In this document: in pieces, positions 16,634-25,447 of the stretch
Position numbering within the stretch: the first letter of the stretch is position 1
Layout of the letters: each line of letters opens with the position of its first letter
Assembly (NCBI GenBank): GCA_018401435.1
Contig: JAGYJW010000005.1
Span: 124,001-188,000, forward strand
Direction of reading: 5' to 3'
From: Deltaproteobacteria bacterium
Lineage (GTDB): Bacteria; Myxococcota_A; UBA796; UBA2385
Length of the DNA stretch: 64,000 nt
Notes under the pieces: generated by a model
Databases searched by the model: none
What the model was told of the DNA's origin: nothing
The model's input: the letters and a program-made list of their open reading frames with translations, nothing else
Program-made: the position numbers and the translations under genes

Positions 16634-17311
16634 ATGAACAGTCCGGCTGTCCCGCAACCGACCGCCGACACGCGCAGCGCCCTGCGGTCGCTGGCGGTCA
16701 AGCTGGCGGCCTTTACCGTGGCCTGGAATGTGATCGAGGGGCTGGGTTCCCTGGGCTTCGGTTTGCAGGACGAGTCGGTGGCGCTGCTTGGCTTTGGTGC
16801 CGACTCGTGGGTGGAGGTCTTCGCCGCCCTGGTGGTGCTCTGGCGGCTGCGGGCCGAGGCGGGCCAGGGCGTGGCCCTGGAGCGGGCGAGAGAGAAGCGC
16901 GCAACCCTTGTGATTGGCGTGCTGCTCTGCGTTCTCGCGGTGGGCGCCATGGTGGGCGCCGGCCTGCAGCTCTTCCTGGCCAACCAACCCGAGACCAGCC
17001 TGCCGGGCCTGGTGATCTCCCTGGTCAGCCTGGGCTTCATGGGGGCCTTGTGGCGGGCCAAGCTGCGGGTGGCCCGCGCCTTGGACAGCCGCACGCTGAT
17101 GGCAGACGCCGCCTGCTCCCGGGGCTGCTTGGAGCTGTCCGCCGTGCTCTTTGCCGGCAGCCTGTTGGGGCGCATCGCGCCGGGCCTGTGGTGGGCCGAC
17201 GCGGTCGCGGCCCTGGTGCTGGCCCTCCTGATCGGACGTGAGGGCATGCAGACCATTTCTGCCGCTCGAAAGCCCGACTTCACCGGTGGGTGTTGCGGCT
17301 GCGGCCACTGA
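16634..17311 (+). CDS. Cation diffusion facilitator family transporter
   Basis: A 225-residue membrane protein with about five or six spans in the CDF order. The pattern VIEGLGSLGFG..DESVALLGFGADSWVEV matches TM1-TM2, with the Asp in TM2. RTLMADAACSRGCLELS matches TM5 (ADAxHxxxD-like, here with Cys in place of some ligands). The C-terminus ends CCGCGH, a short metal-binding motif, and the usual cytoplasmic C-domain is missing. The likely role is export of a divalent metal in exchange for protons. It is coupled to the kinase gene (3-nt gap) and precedes the M60 protease gene by 7 nt, suggesting one transcript. Confidence 0.8.
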   Translation: MNSPAVPQPTADTRSALRSLAVKLAAFTVAWNVIEGLGSLGFGLQDESVALLGFGADSWVEVFAALVVLWRLRAEAGQGVALERAREKRATLVIGVLLCVLAVGAMVGAGLQLFLANQPETSLPGLVISLVSLGFMGALWRAKLRVARALDSRTLMADAACSRGCLELSAVLFAGSLLGRIAPGLWWADAVAALVLALLIGREGMQTISAARKPDFTGGCCGCGH

Positions 17312-17318
17312 GGTGAGC

Positions 17319-19766
17319 ATGTTCCGACCCGCCCTGCTGCTGCTCCTGGGCGCCTGCGCCGGAGAGCCCGACGCCCCGAGCGAGGACGTCTATGTGGGCG
17401 ACACGGACCTGCCCGACACCGATCTGCCCCACGACAGTGGCGGTACCGAGGGGGACAGCGGCATCGACTGCGGCCCCTGGCTGCAGCCCGACGGGGCCGG
17501 CGGCTGCGAAGACGCCAACGAGTGCCTGGAAGACAACGGCGGCTGCGGCGACCCCGACGAGTGGGACTGCGAGAACCTGGAGGCCCAGGCCCCCGCCTGT
17601 CACTACAACTGGACGGCCGACTGGCGCATCCTGACCGCCGATGTCGAGACGGTGGTGAATGGCGGCAGCCTGCCCAGCCGTGCGGTGGTCTGGGGCGAGA
17701 GGAGCTTTCCGGTGCTGTGGACCGAGGGCGGCGCGGTCTTTGTTGCGGCCGCGCGGGTGGGCGAGGGCCATGTGTTGCACCTGGGCCACGAGAGCCAGGT
17801 GGGCAGCGCGCTCACCGGCAGCGGGGATGCCGCCACCCTGGTACGCAACGCCATCGCTTGGATGGCACCCGGCGGCAGCCCCCGCATCGGCCTGAGCAGC
17901 GGCATGAGCGCCACCCGCAGCTGGCTGGAGGGCGAAGGCTACAGCGTGGTCACTGCCGGGCCCGACGATCTGGCCGATATCGACCTGTGGTTCACCACCA
18001 CCTATGACGACCACACGGCGGACCAGGATGCGGCGATTCGGGCCTGGATCACCGACGGCGGCGGCGTGATCGCGGGAGGCCACGCCTGGTGGTGGGCCTA
18101 CTCAACGGGCGATGACGACCCCTACCACAACCACCCGGGCAACCAGTGGCTGGGCGTGGCCGGCCTCACCCTGAGCGGCGACAGCGTCGGCGACGCCAGC
18201 AGCGTCGCGGTGGAAGACCCGCCCAGCCGCATGCTGCACGCGGGCCGGGCGCTGCGGGCGGCGGGCGAGCATGTGGCCGGCGATCCCCTGCCCGACGAAG
18301 ACGCGGTGATGGCCGCACAGAGCGCGGGCTTTGCCGCATCGGTCCTGCCCGTGGACAGCGAGTGGTTCCTGGAGGCCCGCGCCCTGCTGGCCAGCATGCC
18401 GCCCGTACTTCCCAGCGCGACGGACCCGGTGGAGCCCGCGACCGAGCCCATCGACGCGTTGATGGTGCGCATCGGCAGCGCCCTGGCCCAGCGCCTGCCC
18501 ATCGACGAGCTGACCGAGCACCCGGCCAGCAGCGACTTTCCGGGCATCGTGGACCGCGAGGCCCCCCGGGTGACCGTCACCGTCGGGGTCAACGCCACCT
18601 ATGCTGGACGGGACGGCCGCTACAGCTATTCGGGCGCGGGGGCGGCCATCTGGCGCAGCACGGGCCTCTATGTGCCCCCGGGCGAGATCGTTACCGTCAC
18701 CCTGCCGCCCGAAGCGGTGGGCAGCGGCGTGGACCTGCTGGTGGGCAGCCACAGCGACAGCCTGTGGGGCACCGAGAGCTGGTCGCGGGTGCCGCAGCTC
18801 ACCCGCAGCTTCGATGTGGACAGCAGCACGGTGGAGCTGGCCAGCGCATTCGGCGGCCTGCTCTACCTGCGGGTGCCCGCCGGCCTCGCCCTGGGGGAGC
18901 TGGAGCTGACAGTGGCGGGCGCGGTTGAGTCCCCCCGCTTCATCCTCGGCCAGAACACCGTCGAGGACTGGCAGAGCACCCTCCGCGACCGGCCGGCCCC
19001 CTGGGGCGAGCTGGAGAGCGAGGGCCTGGTGCTCACCCTGCCCTCCAGCCTGTTGCGCGGCCTGGACGACCCCGAAGCCCTCATGGTGTTCTGGCAGCAG
19101 GTGATGGACGCCCAGGCCACCCTGGGCGCCTTGGCGCCCCCGCGGGTGCGGGCCGAACGCATCGTCACCGACCGCCAGATCAGCGCGGGCTGGATGCACT
19201 CGGGCTACCCGATCATGGCCCACCTCGAATCGGCCAGCGAGTTCGCCGACCTCGACCTGCTGCAGGCCCAGGGCAGCTGGGGCGCCTTCCACGAGCTGGG
19301 CCACAACCACCAGTGGCGGGACTGGCTGCTGCCCGGCACCACCGAGGCCACCTGCAACCTGTGGTCGGTCTACACCATGGAGGAGGTGGTGGGCATCGAC
19401 CGCGCCGACGGCCACCCGGCGATGACCGATGTGGAGCGCCAGGCCCGCATCGACGCCTATATTGCCGGCGGACGCAACTTTACGGCCGACTGGAGCGTCT
19501 GGACGGCGCTGGAGACCTTTCTGCAAATCCAAGAGGCCTTCGGTTGGCAGCCGCTGATTGACGTGCAGGCGCAATACCTGGCGGACCCCAGCGCCGGCGG
19601 GCCCTCCACCGATGCCGAGCGCATCGACCTGTGGGTGCAACGCTGCAGCGTCGCCGTGGGCCGCGACCTCACCGCCTTTTACGACGCCTGGGGCTTTCCC
19701 ATCGGCAGCGCCACCCGGGCCGCGGTGTCGGGTCTGCCGGCCTGGACCGACCACCCCATGCCTTGA
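17319..19766 (+). CDS. M60-like (enhancin-type) metalloprotease lipoprotein
   Basis: An 815-residue lipoprotein (signal MFRPALLLLLGAC, lipobox LGAC). An Asp-rich spacer and an EGF-like piece (DANECLEDNGGC) follow. Residues 90-280 resemble the glutamine-amidotransferase-like domain that precedes M60 peptidase modules in TCAF-type proteins (AWMAPGGSPRIGLSSG, WITDGGGVIAGGHAWWWAY). The peptidase zinc site is HELGHNHQ (His658, Glu659, His662) with Glu676 in GTTEATCNLWS, the gluzincin arrangement of M60. M60 enzymes cleave glycoproteins such as mucins. Here it probably sits on the outer surface and aids predation or scavenging, which is inferred. Start ATG 17319 has AGGTGAG just upstream. Confidence 0.87.
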   Translation: MFRPALLLLLGACAGEPDAPSEDVYVGDTDLPDTDLPHDSGGTEGDSGIDCGPWLQPDGAGGCEDANECLEDNGGCGDPDEWDCENLEAQAPACHYNWTADWRILTADVETVVNGGSLPSRAVVWGERSFPVLWTEGGAVFVAAARVGEGHVLHLGHESQVGSALTGSGDAATLVRNAIAWMAPGGSPRIGLSSGMSATRSWLEGEGYSVVTAGPDDLADIDLWFTTTYDDHTADQDAAIRAWITDGGGVIAGGHAWWWAYSTGDDDPYHNHPGNQWLGVAGLTLSGDSVGDASSVAVEDPPSRMLHAGRALRAAGEHVAGDPLPDEDAVMAAQSAGFAASVLPVDSEWFLEARALLASMPPVLPSATDPVEPATEPIDALMVRIGSALAQRLPIDELTEHPASSDFPGIVDREAPRVTVTVGVNATYAGRDGRYSYSGAGAAIWRSTGLYVPPGEIVTVTLPPEAVGSGVDLLVGSHSDSLWGTESWSRVPQLTRSFDVDSSTVELASAFGGLLYLRVPAGLALGELELTVAGAVESPRFILGQNTVEDWQSTLRDRPAPWGELESEGLVLTLPSSLLRGLDDPEALMVFWQQVMDAQATLGALAPPRVRAERIVTDRQISAGWMHSGYPIMAHLESASEFADLDLLQAQGSWGAFHELGHNHQWRDWLLPGTTEATCNLWSVYTMEEVVGIDRADGHPAMTDVERQARIDAYIAGGRNFTADWSVWTALETFLQIQEAFGWQPLIDVQAQYLADPSAGGPSTDAERIDLWVQRCSVAVGRDLTAFYDAWGFPIGSATRAAVSGLPAWTDHPMP

Positions 19767-19778
19767 GGGCGGAGCCCC

Positions 19779-21245
19779 TCAGCCAGCCGGCGTGGGGTCG
19801 CAGACATCGCCCAGGCCATCGCCATCGGTGTCCACCTGGTCGCTGACAAAGGCGCCATCCGGGGCGAACGACAGGTCGAGATCGAGGATGGGATCCCCAT
19901 CTTCATCGAGGAAGCGCCCATAGAGCCCCCAGCCGCCGCCCTGGTCGCGCACCTTGATCAGCAGGCGCTGCCAGTCGCCGGTGAGGGGGGCCGGCGCGGT
20001 GAACTGGTCCACATTGGTGCCCTGGCAGTCGGCCACTTCGAGGATCTCGACGCCATCCAGCCAGGCCCGTCCGCCATCGTCGATGCCCAGCGCAAGCGTG
20101 GCACTCCGGGCCACCGGCGAGCGCAGGTAGAGGGCCACATAGACCTCGCGGGGGGCGCCCACCGACCCATAGGGCGCCAGCAGGTCCACCCGGTCGCCGC
20201 TGCTGTTGAGCACATGCCAGCTCAGGTCGCCGGCCGGCGCGCCGAGGAGGGGCAGCACCGCAGCGTCGTCCACCCCGTCCAGCAGCGGATCGTCGCTGGG
20301 CAGGCAGCGGTTGGCGCTGGTGGTGCCGGTGAAGGGCGCGGCGGCCAGCCAGGTGCGCAGAAAGCCCGCAGCCGAGGGCGCCAGCAGGGTGACCCCGGGG
20401 CCATTGGCCACCAGGGGGCAGTTGTCTTCCTCGTCGTTGACGCCGTCGCCGTCGTCGTCTTCGTCACAGGACAGGGGCAGGCCGTCGCCGTCGGGATCCT
20501 GGTCGGCCGGCAGGGTCCAGGTCACGTCATCATCGCCGAGAATGGACGGCTGCAGCGCATAGTAGGGGACCTCGGCCCCGACCACCCCGCTCAGGCAGAG
20601 GGTCCAGGCGTCGCTCTCGGCCAGAAAGCGCGCGCCCTCGGAGCGGGTGGGATCGAGGGTGGCGCATCCCGCCGCATCGGGGCCCCCTGTGGCCACTTCG
20701 ATGCCGTCGGGGTCGAGCAAGGAGAGCACCGCCGGCGACGCGCAGGTCTCGGCGCCGGCGTCGGGCAGCAGGGCCGCCGACAAGGAGGCGCAGGCCGGCA
20801 TGGACAGGGCCCAGCAGTCGCGGTCGTCGGCCGGCAGGCCCCCGCGGGCCAGGCCGCCCTCCCAGGGGGTCGCGTCTTCGGCGCTGTCATTGGGCTCGAT
20901 CTCGAGCTGCGGGCCCTCGGCCGCGCAGGTGGGCAAGCAGCCGTCCCCGCCAAAGCGGTTGCCGTCGTCGCAGTCTTCGCCCCCATCGGTCACGGCGTCT
21001 CCGCAGGCCGGCAGCAGGCAGCTGCTGCGGCAGGCGTCGGGCACGAGGTCGGAGTTGTCGGCGCCGTCGTCGCATTGCTCGTCGTCGGCGACAACGCCGT
21101 CGCCACAACCAGGAGGCACCCAGTCGGCGCCATCCCCGCCATCCCCGCCATCGCCGGGGTCCACCGCCTTGGATTGGCCCGGCACGTCCGGGGCGCAGCC
21201 CAGCAGCAGGGACAAGAGGCACAGCGCGGGCAAGCAGCGGATCAC
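19779..21245 (-). CDS. Lipoprotein with DUF4215-type Cys repeats and calcium-binding Asp repeats
   Basis: A 488-residue lipoprotein (lipobox LLGC) with a Gly-Asp linker (about 30-42). Two Cys-rich repeats of the CGDGVVADDEQCDDG type follow (about 47-110), as in myxobacterial DUF4215 proteins. Residues 110-215 resemble a pre-peptidase C-terminal-like beta domain (EIEPNDSAEDATPW). A thrombospondin-3-like calcium motif (DQDPDGDGLPLSCDEDDDGDG) comes next, and the C-terminal half resembles a PA14- or lectin-like sandwich (YVALYLRSPVARSATLALG, DGGRAWLDGVEI), ending with another DTDGDGLGDVCD repeat. It is likely a surface adhesin or glycan-binding protein. It is convergent with the M60 gene, 12 nt apart. 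Confidence 0.75.
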   Translation of the reverse strand: MIRCLPALCLLSLLLGCAPDVPGQSKAVDPGDGGDGGDGADWVPPGCGDGVVADDEQCDDGADNSDLVPDACRSSCLLPACGDAVTDGGEDCDDGNRFGGDGCLPTCAAEGPQLEIEPNDSAEDATPWEGGLARGGLPADDRDCWALSMPACASLSAALLPDAGAETCASPAVLSLLDPDGIEVATGGPDAAGCATLDPTRSEGARFLAESDAWTLCLSGVVGAEVPYYALQPSILGDDDVTWTLPADQDPDGDGLPLSCDEDDDGDGVNDEEDNCPLVANGPGVTLLAPSAAGFLRTWLAAAPFTGTTSANRCLPSDDPLLDGVDDAAVLPLLGAPAGDLSWHVLNSSGDRVDLLAPYGSVGAPREVYVALYLRSPVARSATLALGIDDGGRAWLDGVEILEVADCQGTNVDQFTAPAPLTGDWQRLLIKVRDQGGGWGLYGRFLDEDGDPILDLDLSFAPDGAFVSDQVDTDGDGLGDVCDPTPAG

Positions 21246-21296
21246 GCCGGCAGACTACCCCCCGCGAGCCGGCCTCGCTTGGGCTAACCTCTCGCC

Positions 21297-23105
21297 ATGC
21301 TGCTGATCGCCCTCTGCCTGCCCATCGCCGCCGCCCAGGACCCCTGGTTCTACCCCGACGTCGGCCCCGAAACCGTGGCCTTGGACGCCGATGGCAGCCT
21401 GGACGGCCTGCCGGTGCGGCCCACGGGCGCCGTGCTCGCGCAGGTCGCGGATCCGCGGGTGCTGGCCGCCATGCCCCAGATCGCCCAGGTGCAGCACCTG
21501 CGCGGCGACCGGGGCGTGGTGCGCCTGTGGCCCCAGGCCGGCATCGACCCCTTCGCCCTGTCCCGCGCCTTGCACGACCGCGCCGATGTGGCCTGGGCCC
21601 ACCCCGATCTGGCGATGCGCCTGGTCCCCCACGGCCTGCCCGACGACCCGCTGCTGGCCGACCAGTGGCACCTGGACAACCAGGGGCAGAACGGCGGCAC
21701 CCCCACGGCGGACATCCACGCCTTTGACGCCTGGGAGCGGGCCTGGGGCCAAGGCATCCGGGTGGCCGTGCTCGATACCGGCGTGGACGCGAGCCACCCC
21801 GACCTGATCGTGACCAGCGGCCACGACTATATCTCCAGCGATGAAGACTCCGACCCCGAGGGCGAGGCCCATGGCACGGCCGCGGCCGGCCTGGCCGTGG
21901 CCACCGGCAACAACGGCATCGGCGTGGCCGGCGTGGCTTGGGGCGGCGACGTCTATGCCATTCGGCTGATTGGTGGAGACACGACCCTGGGCGATGTCTA
22001 CGACGCCTTTGCCGAGTCGGTGGATGCCGGCGCCGCCGTCATCAGCAATTCCTGGGGCTATGGCGGATCCTGCCCGGACATCCCCCTCTTTGCGTCCATG
22101 CGCACGGCCTTTGAATATGCCGACGAGGTGGGGCGGGAGGGCCTGGGCACCGCCGTCGTCTTTTCGGCCGGCAACGAGGGTTGCGACCACAGCAACAACC
22201 TGATGCTGGCGCACCCCGCTGTCACCGCCGTGTCCGCCACCAACCACCGCGACCAGCTGGAGTCCTACTCCACCTATGGCGAGATCGTGGACATCGCCGG
22301 CCCCTCGGGCGGGGTGTTGACCACCGACATCTCCGGGGACGCCGGCTATGGCGACTACCGCGGCGACCGCGACTATACGCCGGGCTTCTCGGGCACCAGC
22401 GCCTCTGCCCCCATCGTCTCGGGGGTGCTGGCGGTGATGTTTTCGGCCAATGCAGACCTGACGGCAAGCGAAGCCCGCACGGTGCTCTGCCAGACAGCCA
22501 CCCGCATCGATCCGGCCGGGGGCCGCTATGACGATCGGGGCTGGAGCCCCCTCTATGGCTGCGGCCGCCCCGATCTCGCCGCCGCGGTGAATGCCGTCGC
22601 CAACGACGCCCCGGGCGCGGTCAGCCTGCTCTCACCCCTCGACCAGGCCGACAGCCCGCGCCCGCTCTTGCAGTGGGCCCCGGCCGCCGACGCCGACGCC
22701 GACCCCCTGGCCTATTCGGTGCGCTGGTGGACCGGTGAGCTGACCGGCGACGAAGATGAAGACGCTGCGCGCATTCACACCGATGTCGTCTCTTGGGGAA
22801 CCAGCCTGGACATCCAGGATGCGGTGGCCGAAGGCGAGGTGGTGAGCTGGAGCGTGCAGGCCACCGACGCTTGGGCGACCGGACCCGAGTCTGCGGTGTG
22901 GACCTTCACCGTGGCGCCCCCACCCAGTCGCCCGCCCGATACCGGGGCCGCCGACGAAGAGGCCGACACCGAGACCGACACCGACACCCGACCCGAGCCG
23001 GCCACGGGCTGCAGCAGCCTGCCCGGGGCGCCCGGCGGTCTGTGGCTGGCCGGCGCCCTCGCGCTGGGCGCCCGACGGCGGCGCCGGCAGGCCGTCAACG
23101 GCTGA
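21297..23105 (+). CDS. Subtilisin-family (S8) serine protease with MYXO-CTERM tail
   Basis: A 602-residue secreted protease. A signal peptide (residues 1-14) and a propeptide-like region (to about 120) precede the catalytic domain. The triad is Asp160 (VAVLDTGVD), His192 (EAHGTAAAG) and Ser368 (FSGTSASAP), with the oxyanion Asn293 in AGNEG. A fibronectin-type segment (WSVQATDAWATGPES) follows. The C-terminus is an Asp/Glu/Thr-rich spacer, then GCSSLPGAPGG, a hydrophobic stretch and an RRRRR cluster. This is a MYXO-CTERM signal of the kind processed by myxosortase for surface anchoring. It overlaps the convergent lipoprotein gene by 11 nt. Confidence 0.93.
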   Translation: MLLIALCLPIAAAQDPWFYPDVGPETVALDADGSLDGLPVRPTGAVLAQVADPRVLAAMPQIAQVQHLRGDRGVVRLWPQAGIDPFALSRALHDRADVAWAHPDLAMRLVPHGLPDDPLLADQWHLDNQGQNGGTPTADIHAFDAWERAWGQGIRVAVLDTGVDASHPDLIVTSGHDYISSDEDSDPEGEAHGTAAAGLAVATGNNGIGVAGVAWGGDVYAIRLIGGDTTLGDVYDAFAESVDAGAAVISNSWGYGGSCPDIPLFASMRTAFEYADEVGREGLGTAVVFSAGNEGCDHSNNLMLAHPAVTAVSATNHRDQLESYSTYGEIVDIAGPSGGVLTTDISGDAGYGDYRGDRDYTPGFSGTSASAPIVSGVLAVMFSANADLTASEARTVLCQTATRIDPAGGRYDDRGWSPLYGCGRPDLAAAVNAVANDAPGAVSLLSPLDQADSPRPLLQWAPAADADADPLAYSVRWWTGELTGDEDEDAARIHTDVVSWGTSLDIQDAVAEGEVVSWSVQATDAWATGPESAVWTFTVAPPPSRPPDTGAADEEADTETDTDTRPEPATGCSSLPGAPGGLWLAGALALGARRRRRQAVNG

Positions 23106-24165
23106 TTGGGCAGCCCGCGTCGACGGTGCAGGTGCAGGGATTGGCCGGAAAGCGGGCGGCGAATGCGTTCAGCTCCTCCTCACAGATTCCGCCATTCTCG
23201 CCGATGTCCACGGTGCCGCCCACGCCGGTCAGCGCGCCCAGCCCATCCAGATCGGCCAGGCTTGAATTGCGTCGAATGGAGAGACCACCAAAGACGCTGA
23301 CCAGCTGATCGAGGCCGTCCAGACGGACCAGGTTGGGGTTGTCCCGCAGGGTCAGGGAGCCGTCGATGTGTTGGATGGTGCCCAAGCCGCTGAGATCCAC
23401 CAGGGCCGACCCGTTGATGCCCAGGTTGCCGGCCACACGATCCACCGGCCCCAGGCCCGCGAGGCCCGCGAGGTCGGGGTTGCCCTCTTGAATGTCCAAG
23501 CCACCCAGCAGGCTGAGGTTCTCCAGGCCGCCCAGGCTGGACAGGCCGCTCTGGACCAGGGTGAGCTGCCCCAGGCTGACCAGGGACGGGGCGCCGCGAA
23601 GGCTGAGCAGGCCGGGATCATCGACATAGAGCCACTCGACGGAGCGCAGCGCCGACAGCCCGGAGAGGCTGTCCAGCGCGCTGTCCTGGATGCGAAGCTG
23701 GCCCTCCACCCGCTTTAGGCGCGCCAAGGCTGAGAGGTCGGTCAACAGGTCGTTCTCGCGCAGGTTGAGGTCTTCGACCTGCCGCAGCCCCTCCAGCCCG
23801 GCGAGGCTGGCGAGCCCGCTGTTGTGGTAGATGTAGAGACGGCGCACCTCTTGCAGGCAAGCCAAGGCGGCCAGATCGGTGAGGCCAAAGACCAGGGTGA
23901 GCTCGCCGTCGATGCTGCGCACGTTGCGAAGGGGCTCCAGGTCTGCGTCCAGCTCGGCCAGGACGTCGCCGCTGAGGTCGGTGGCCCCGGTACAATCGGG
24001 CGAGCCGTCCCCGCCATCGGCGTCCGCTCCGTCCAACCCGTCGCCGGCGTCACCACCCCCGTCGCCGCTGTCTTGGCCCCCCGGAGCCGCCGCCCGACCG
24101 GGGTCTTTGCGGCCCTGGCAAGCCAGCAGCAGGCCGAGGCTCAACAGGCAGAGGCGGCAGGACAT
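23095..24165 (-). CDS. Leucine-rich, receptor-L-domain-like lipoprotein
   Basis: A 356-residue lipoprotein (MSCRLCLLSLGLLLAC) with a Gly-Asp-rich linker like that of the neighbour at 19779-21245. The body is an irregular leucine-rich solenoid of about ten turns (LTDLAALACLQEVRRLYIYH, VDRVAGNLGINGSALVDLSG, LTLRDNPNLVRLDGL) resembling the receptor L-domain or Ecm33-like fold. It ends with a Cys-containing cap (NPCTCTVDAGC). It probably has a binding role at the cell surface and no catalytic residues are visible. ATG 24165 was chosen over an earlier in-frame start because it gives a clean lipoprotein signal. Confidence 0.75.
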   Translation of the reverse strand: MSCRLCLLSLGLLLACQGRKDPGRAAAPGGQDSGDGGGDAGDGLDGADADGGDGSPDCTGATDLSGDVLAELDADLEPLRNVRSIDGELTLVFGLTDLAALACLQEVRRLYIYHNSGLASLAGLEGLRQVEDLNLRENDLLTDLSALARLKRVEGQLRIQDSALDSLSGLSALRSVEWLYVDDPGLLSLRGAPSLVSLGQLTLVQSGLSSLGGLENLSLLGGLDIQEGNPDLAGLAGLGPVDRVAGNLGINGSALVDLSGLGTIQHIDGSLTLRDNPNLVRLDGLDQLVSVFGGLSIRRNSSLADLDGLGALTGVGGTVDIGENGGICEEELNAFAARFPANPCTCTVDAGCPISR

Positions 24166-24189
24166 GGGGGCTCCGGGGCGAAGGGCCAA

Positions 24190-25068
24190 CTAACTGGTGG
24201 CGACCGGCCAGGCGGGGGCGGATTCGGCGGCGACCCGGGCGCGGTAGCCGGCGAGGGCCTTGGCAAGAATGGGCCCAGGGCGCCCATTCCCAATGGTGAC
24301 CGCCGCGTCGGCCGGGCCGATCTGAACCACGGGCACCAGGTCCCGGGTGGACGAGCAGATGCCCGCCTCGTCCAGCCTTCCCAGCTCCGCGGCAGGCCAG
24401 GGCGCCAGCACCACGGGCACCCCTTGCTGCGCCAGCACCTCCAACAGCAGGCGGCGGGTGATGCCTTGCAAAACGCCGGCGCCGGCGGTGTAGACCCGGC
24501 CGTCCCGGACCGCCAGGAAGTTGCTCGTATAGCCTTCCAGGATGCCGCCTTGGGGATCCAGCAGCAGGTGTTCAAAGGCGCTGGGGTCCACCACCCCGGC
24601 CAGCCGATCGGCCCGCCAGGCGCTGGTCTTGGTCACCGGATCGGGCCGCTGCATGCCCGGTGGGGCCAGGACCGCCCGCACCCCCTGCTGGTAGACGGCG
24701 GGGTCCAGGGGCTCCAGGGGCCAGGCGGCCAGAAAGACGCGGGCGTCGGCGTCCAACGCGGGCATGGGCTGGGCCAGCACCTCGATCAGCACCCGCTGGT
24801 CGCCCTGGGTGCAGGCCATCAAAGCCGCCAGGGACCGGCGCAGGCTGTCGGGCGAATCCAAAGGGGGCAGGCCGGCGCGGCGGGCGGATTCGGCCAGGCG
24901 CGCCAGGTGGGCACTCAGCCCCAGGAAGCGGTCGCCATGGACGCTGCGAAAGGCGGTGTAGACGGCGCCGGGCTGATCCGCGAAGAAGAGCACTGGGTCT
25001 TCATCTTCGGGAAGTTGCAGCCAGCGCGGCCCAAGGACGCCATGGGCCAGCAGGAGGGCGGCGCTCAT
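24190..25068 (-). CDS. Class IV PLP-dependent aminotransferase
   Basis: A 292-residue fold-type IV PLP enzyme of the branched-chain aminotransferase / aminodeoxychorismate lyase / D-amino-acid transaminase group. Visible motifs are GAVYTAFRSVHGDRFLGLSAHL (N-domain), the presumed PLP Lys in TKTSAWRADR, EGYTSNFLAVRDGRVYT, GITRRLLLEVL (phosphate binding) and ICSSTRDLVPVVQIG. The C-terminal substrate loop is not diagnostic, so substrate assignment is open. PabC-like or branched-chain transaminase are both possible. It is the only metabolic gene in a cluster of lipoproteins and is followed 24 nt later by the leucine-rich lipoprotein gene. Confidence 0.85.
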   Translation of the reverse strand: MSAALLLAHGVLGPRWLQLPEDEDPVLFFADQPGAVYTAFRSVHGDRFLGLSAHLARLAESARRAGLPPLDSPDSLRRSLAALMACTQGDQRVLIEVLAQPMPALDADARVFLAAWPLEPLDPAVYQQGVRAVLAPPGMQRPDPVTKTSAWRADRLAGVVDPSAFEHLLLDPQGGILEGYTSNFLAVRDGRVYTAGAGVLQGITRRLLLEVLAQQGVPVVLAPWPAAELGRLDEAGICSSTRDLVPVVQIGPADAAVTIGNGRPGPILAKALAGYRARVAAESAPAWPVATS

Positions 25069-25445
25069 GGTGAGAGGGCCGGAGGGCAGGGGCGGTAGTC
25101 GGAGCAGGCGGGCAGCATCGCCCCGCCCTAACGGAAGCCCCGGGGCCTTGCGGCATCGGGCACCGGTCCGCTCAGCCCGCCGCCGGGGAGGCCCCGCTGC
25201 TCGCTTCCTTCTTCGCCCTCTTGCCCGCGCTGGCGGCCGGCCCCACCCGGGCGGAGTCCGTCTCTGTCCTGCCCCGTGGCGGGGTCATCCGCCGAGACCG
25301 GGGCAACCGGGCCCGGCTGGACCTGCGTGATGGGCTGCGTCGAGAGGGGCCGGGGCCCCTGGCCACCGTGGGGATCGCGGCCAACCTCGACCGGTGGAAT
25401 TTCCAACGTCGGGGACAAAGCAATTCCGCAGGGACGGGCCGCAAC
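25069..25445. other. Intergenic stretch left of the IS element
   Basis: About 380 nt with no secure gene. One plus-strand frame contains a signal-like hydrophobic stretch (LLASFFALLPALAAGPTRAE) and runs on to NSAGTGRN, stopping exactly at the IS junction. In the reconstructed empty site the same codon reads TAG. It has no ATG and no recognised family, so it could be the end of a small secreted protein or chance. The promoter of the aminotransferase gene should lie near 25069-25120. Confidence 0.3.
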
Positions 25446-25447
25446 TA

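Noticed and set aside
14606..17320. A 904-codon minus-strand frame opposite the kinase and transporter
   Set aside because: The plus strand encodes an intact kinase; this frame is a composition shadow.
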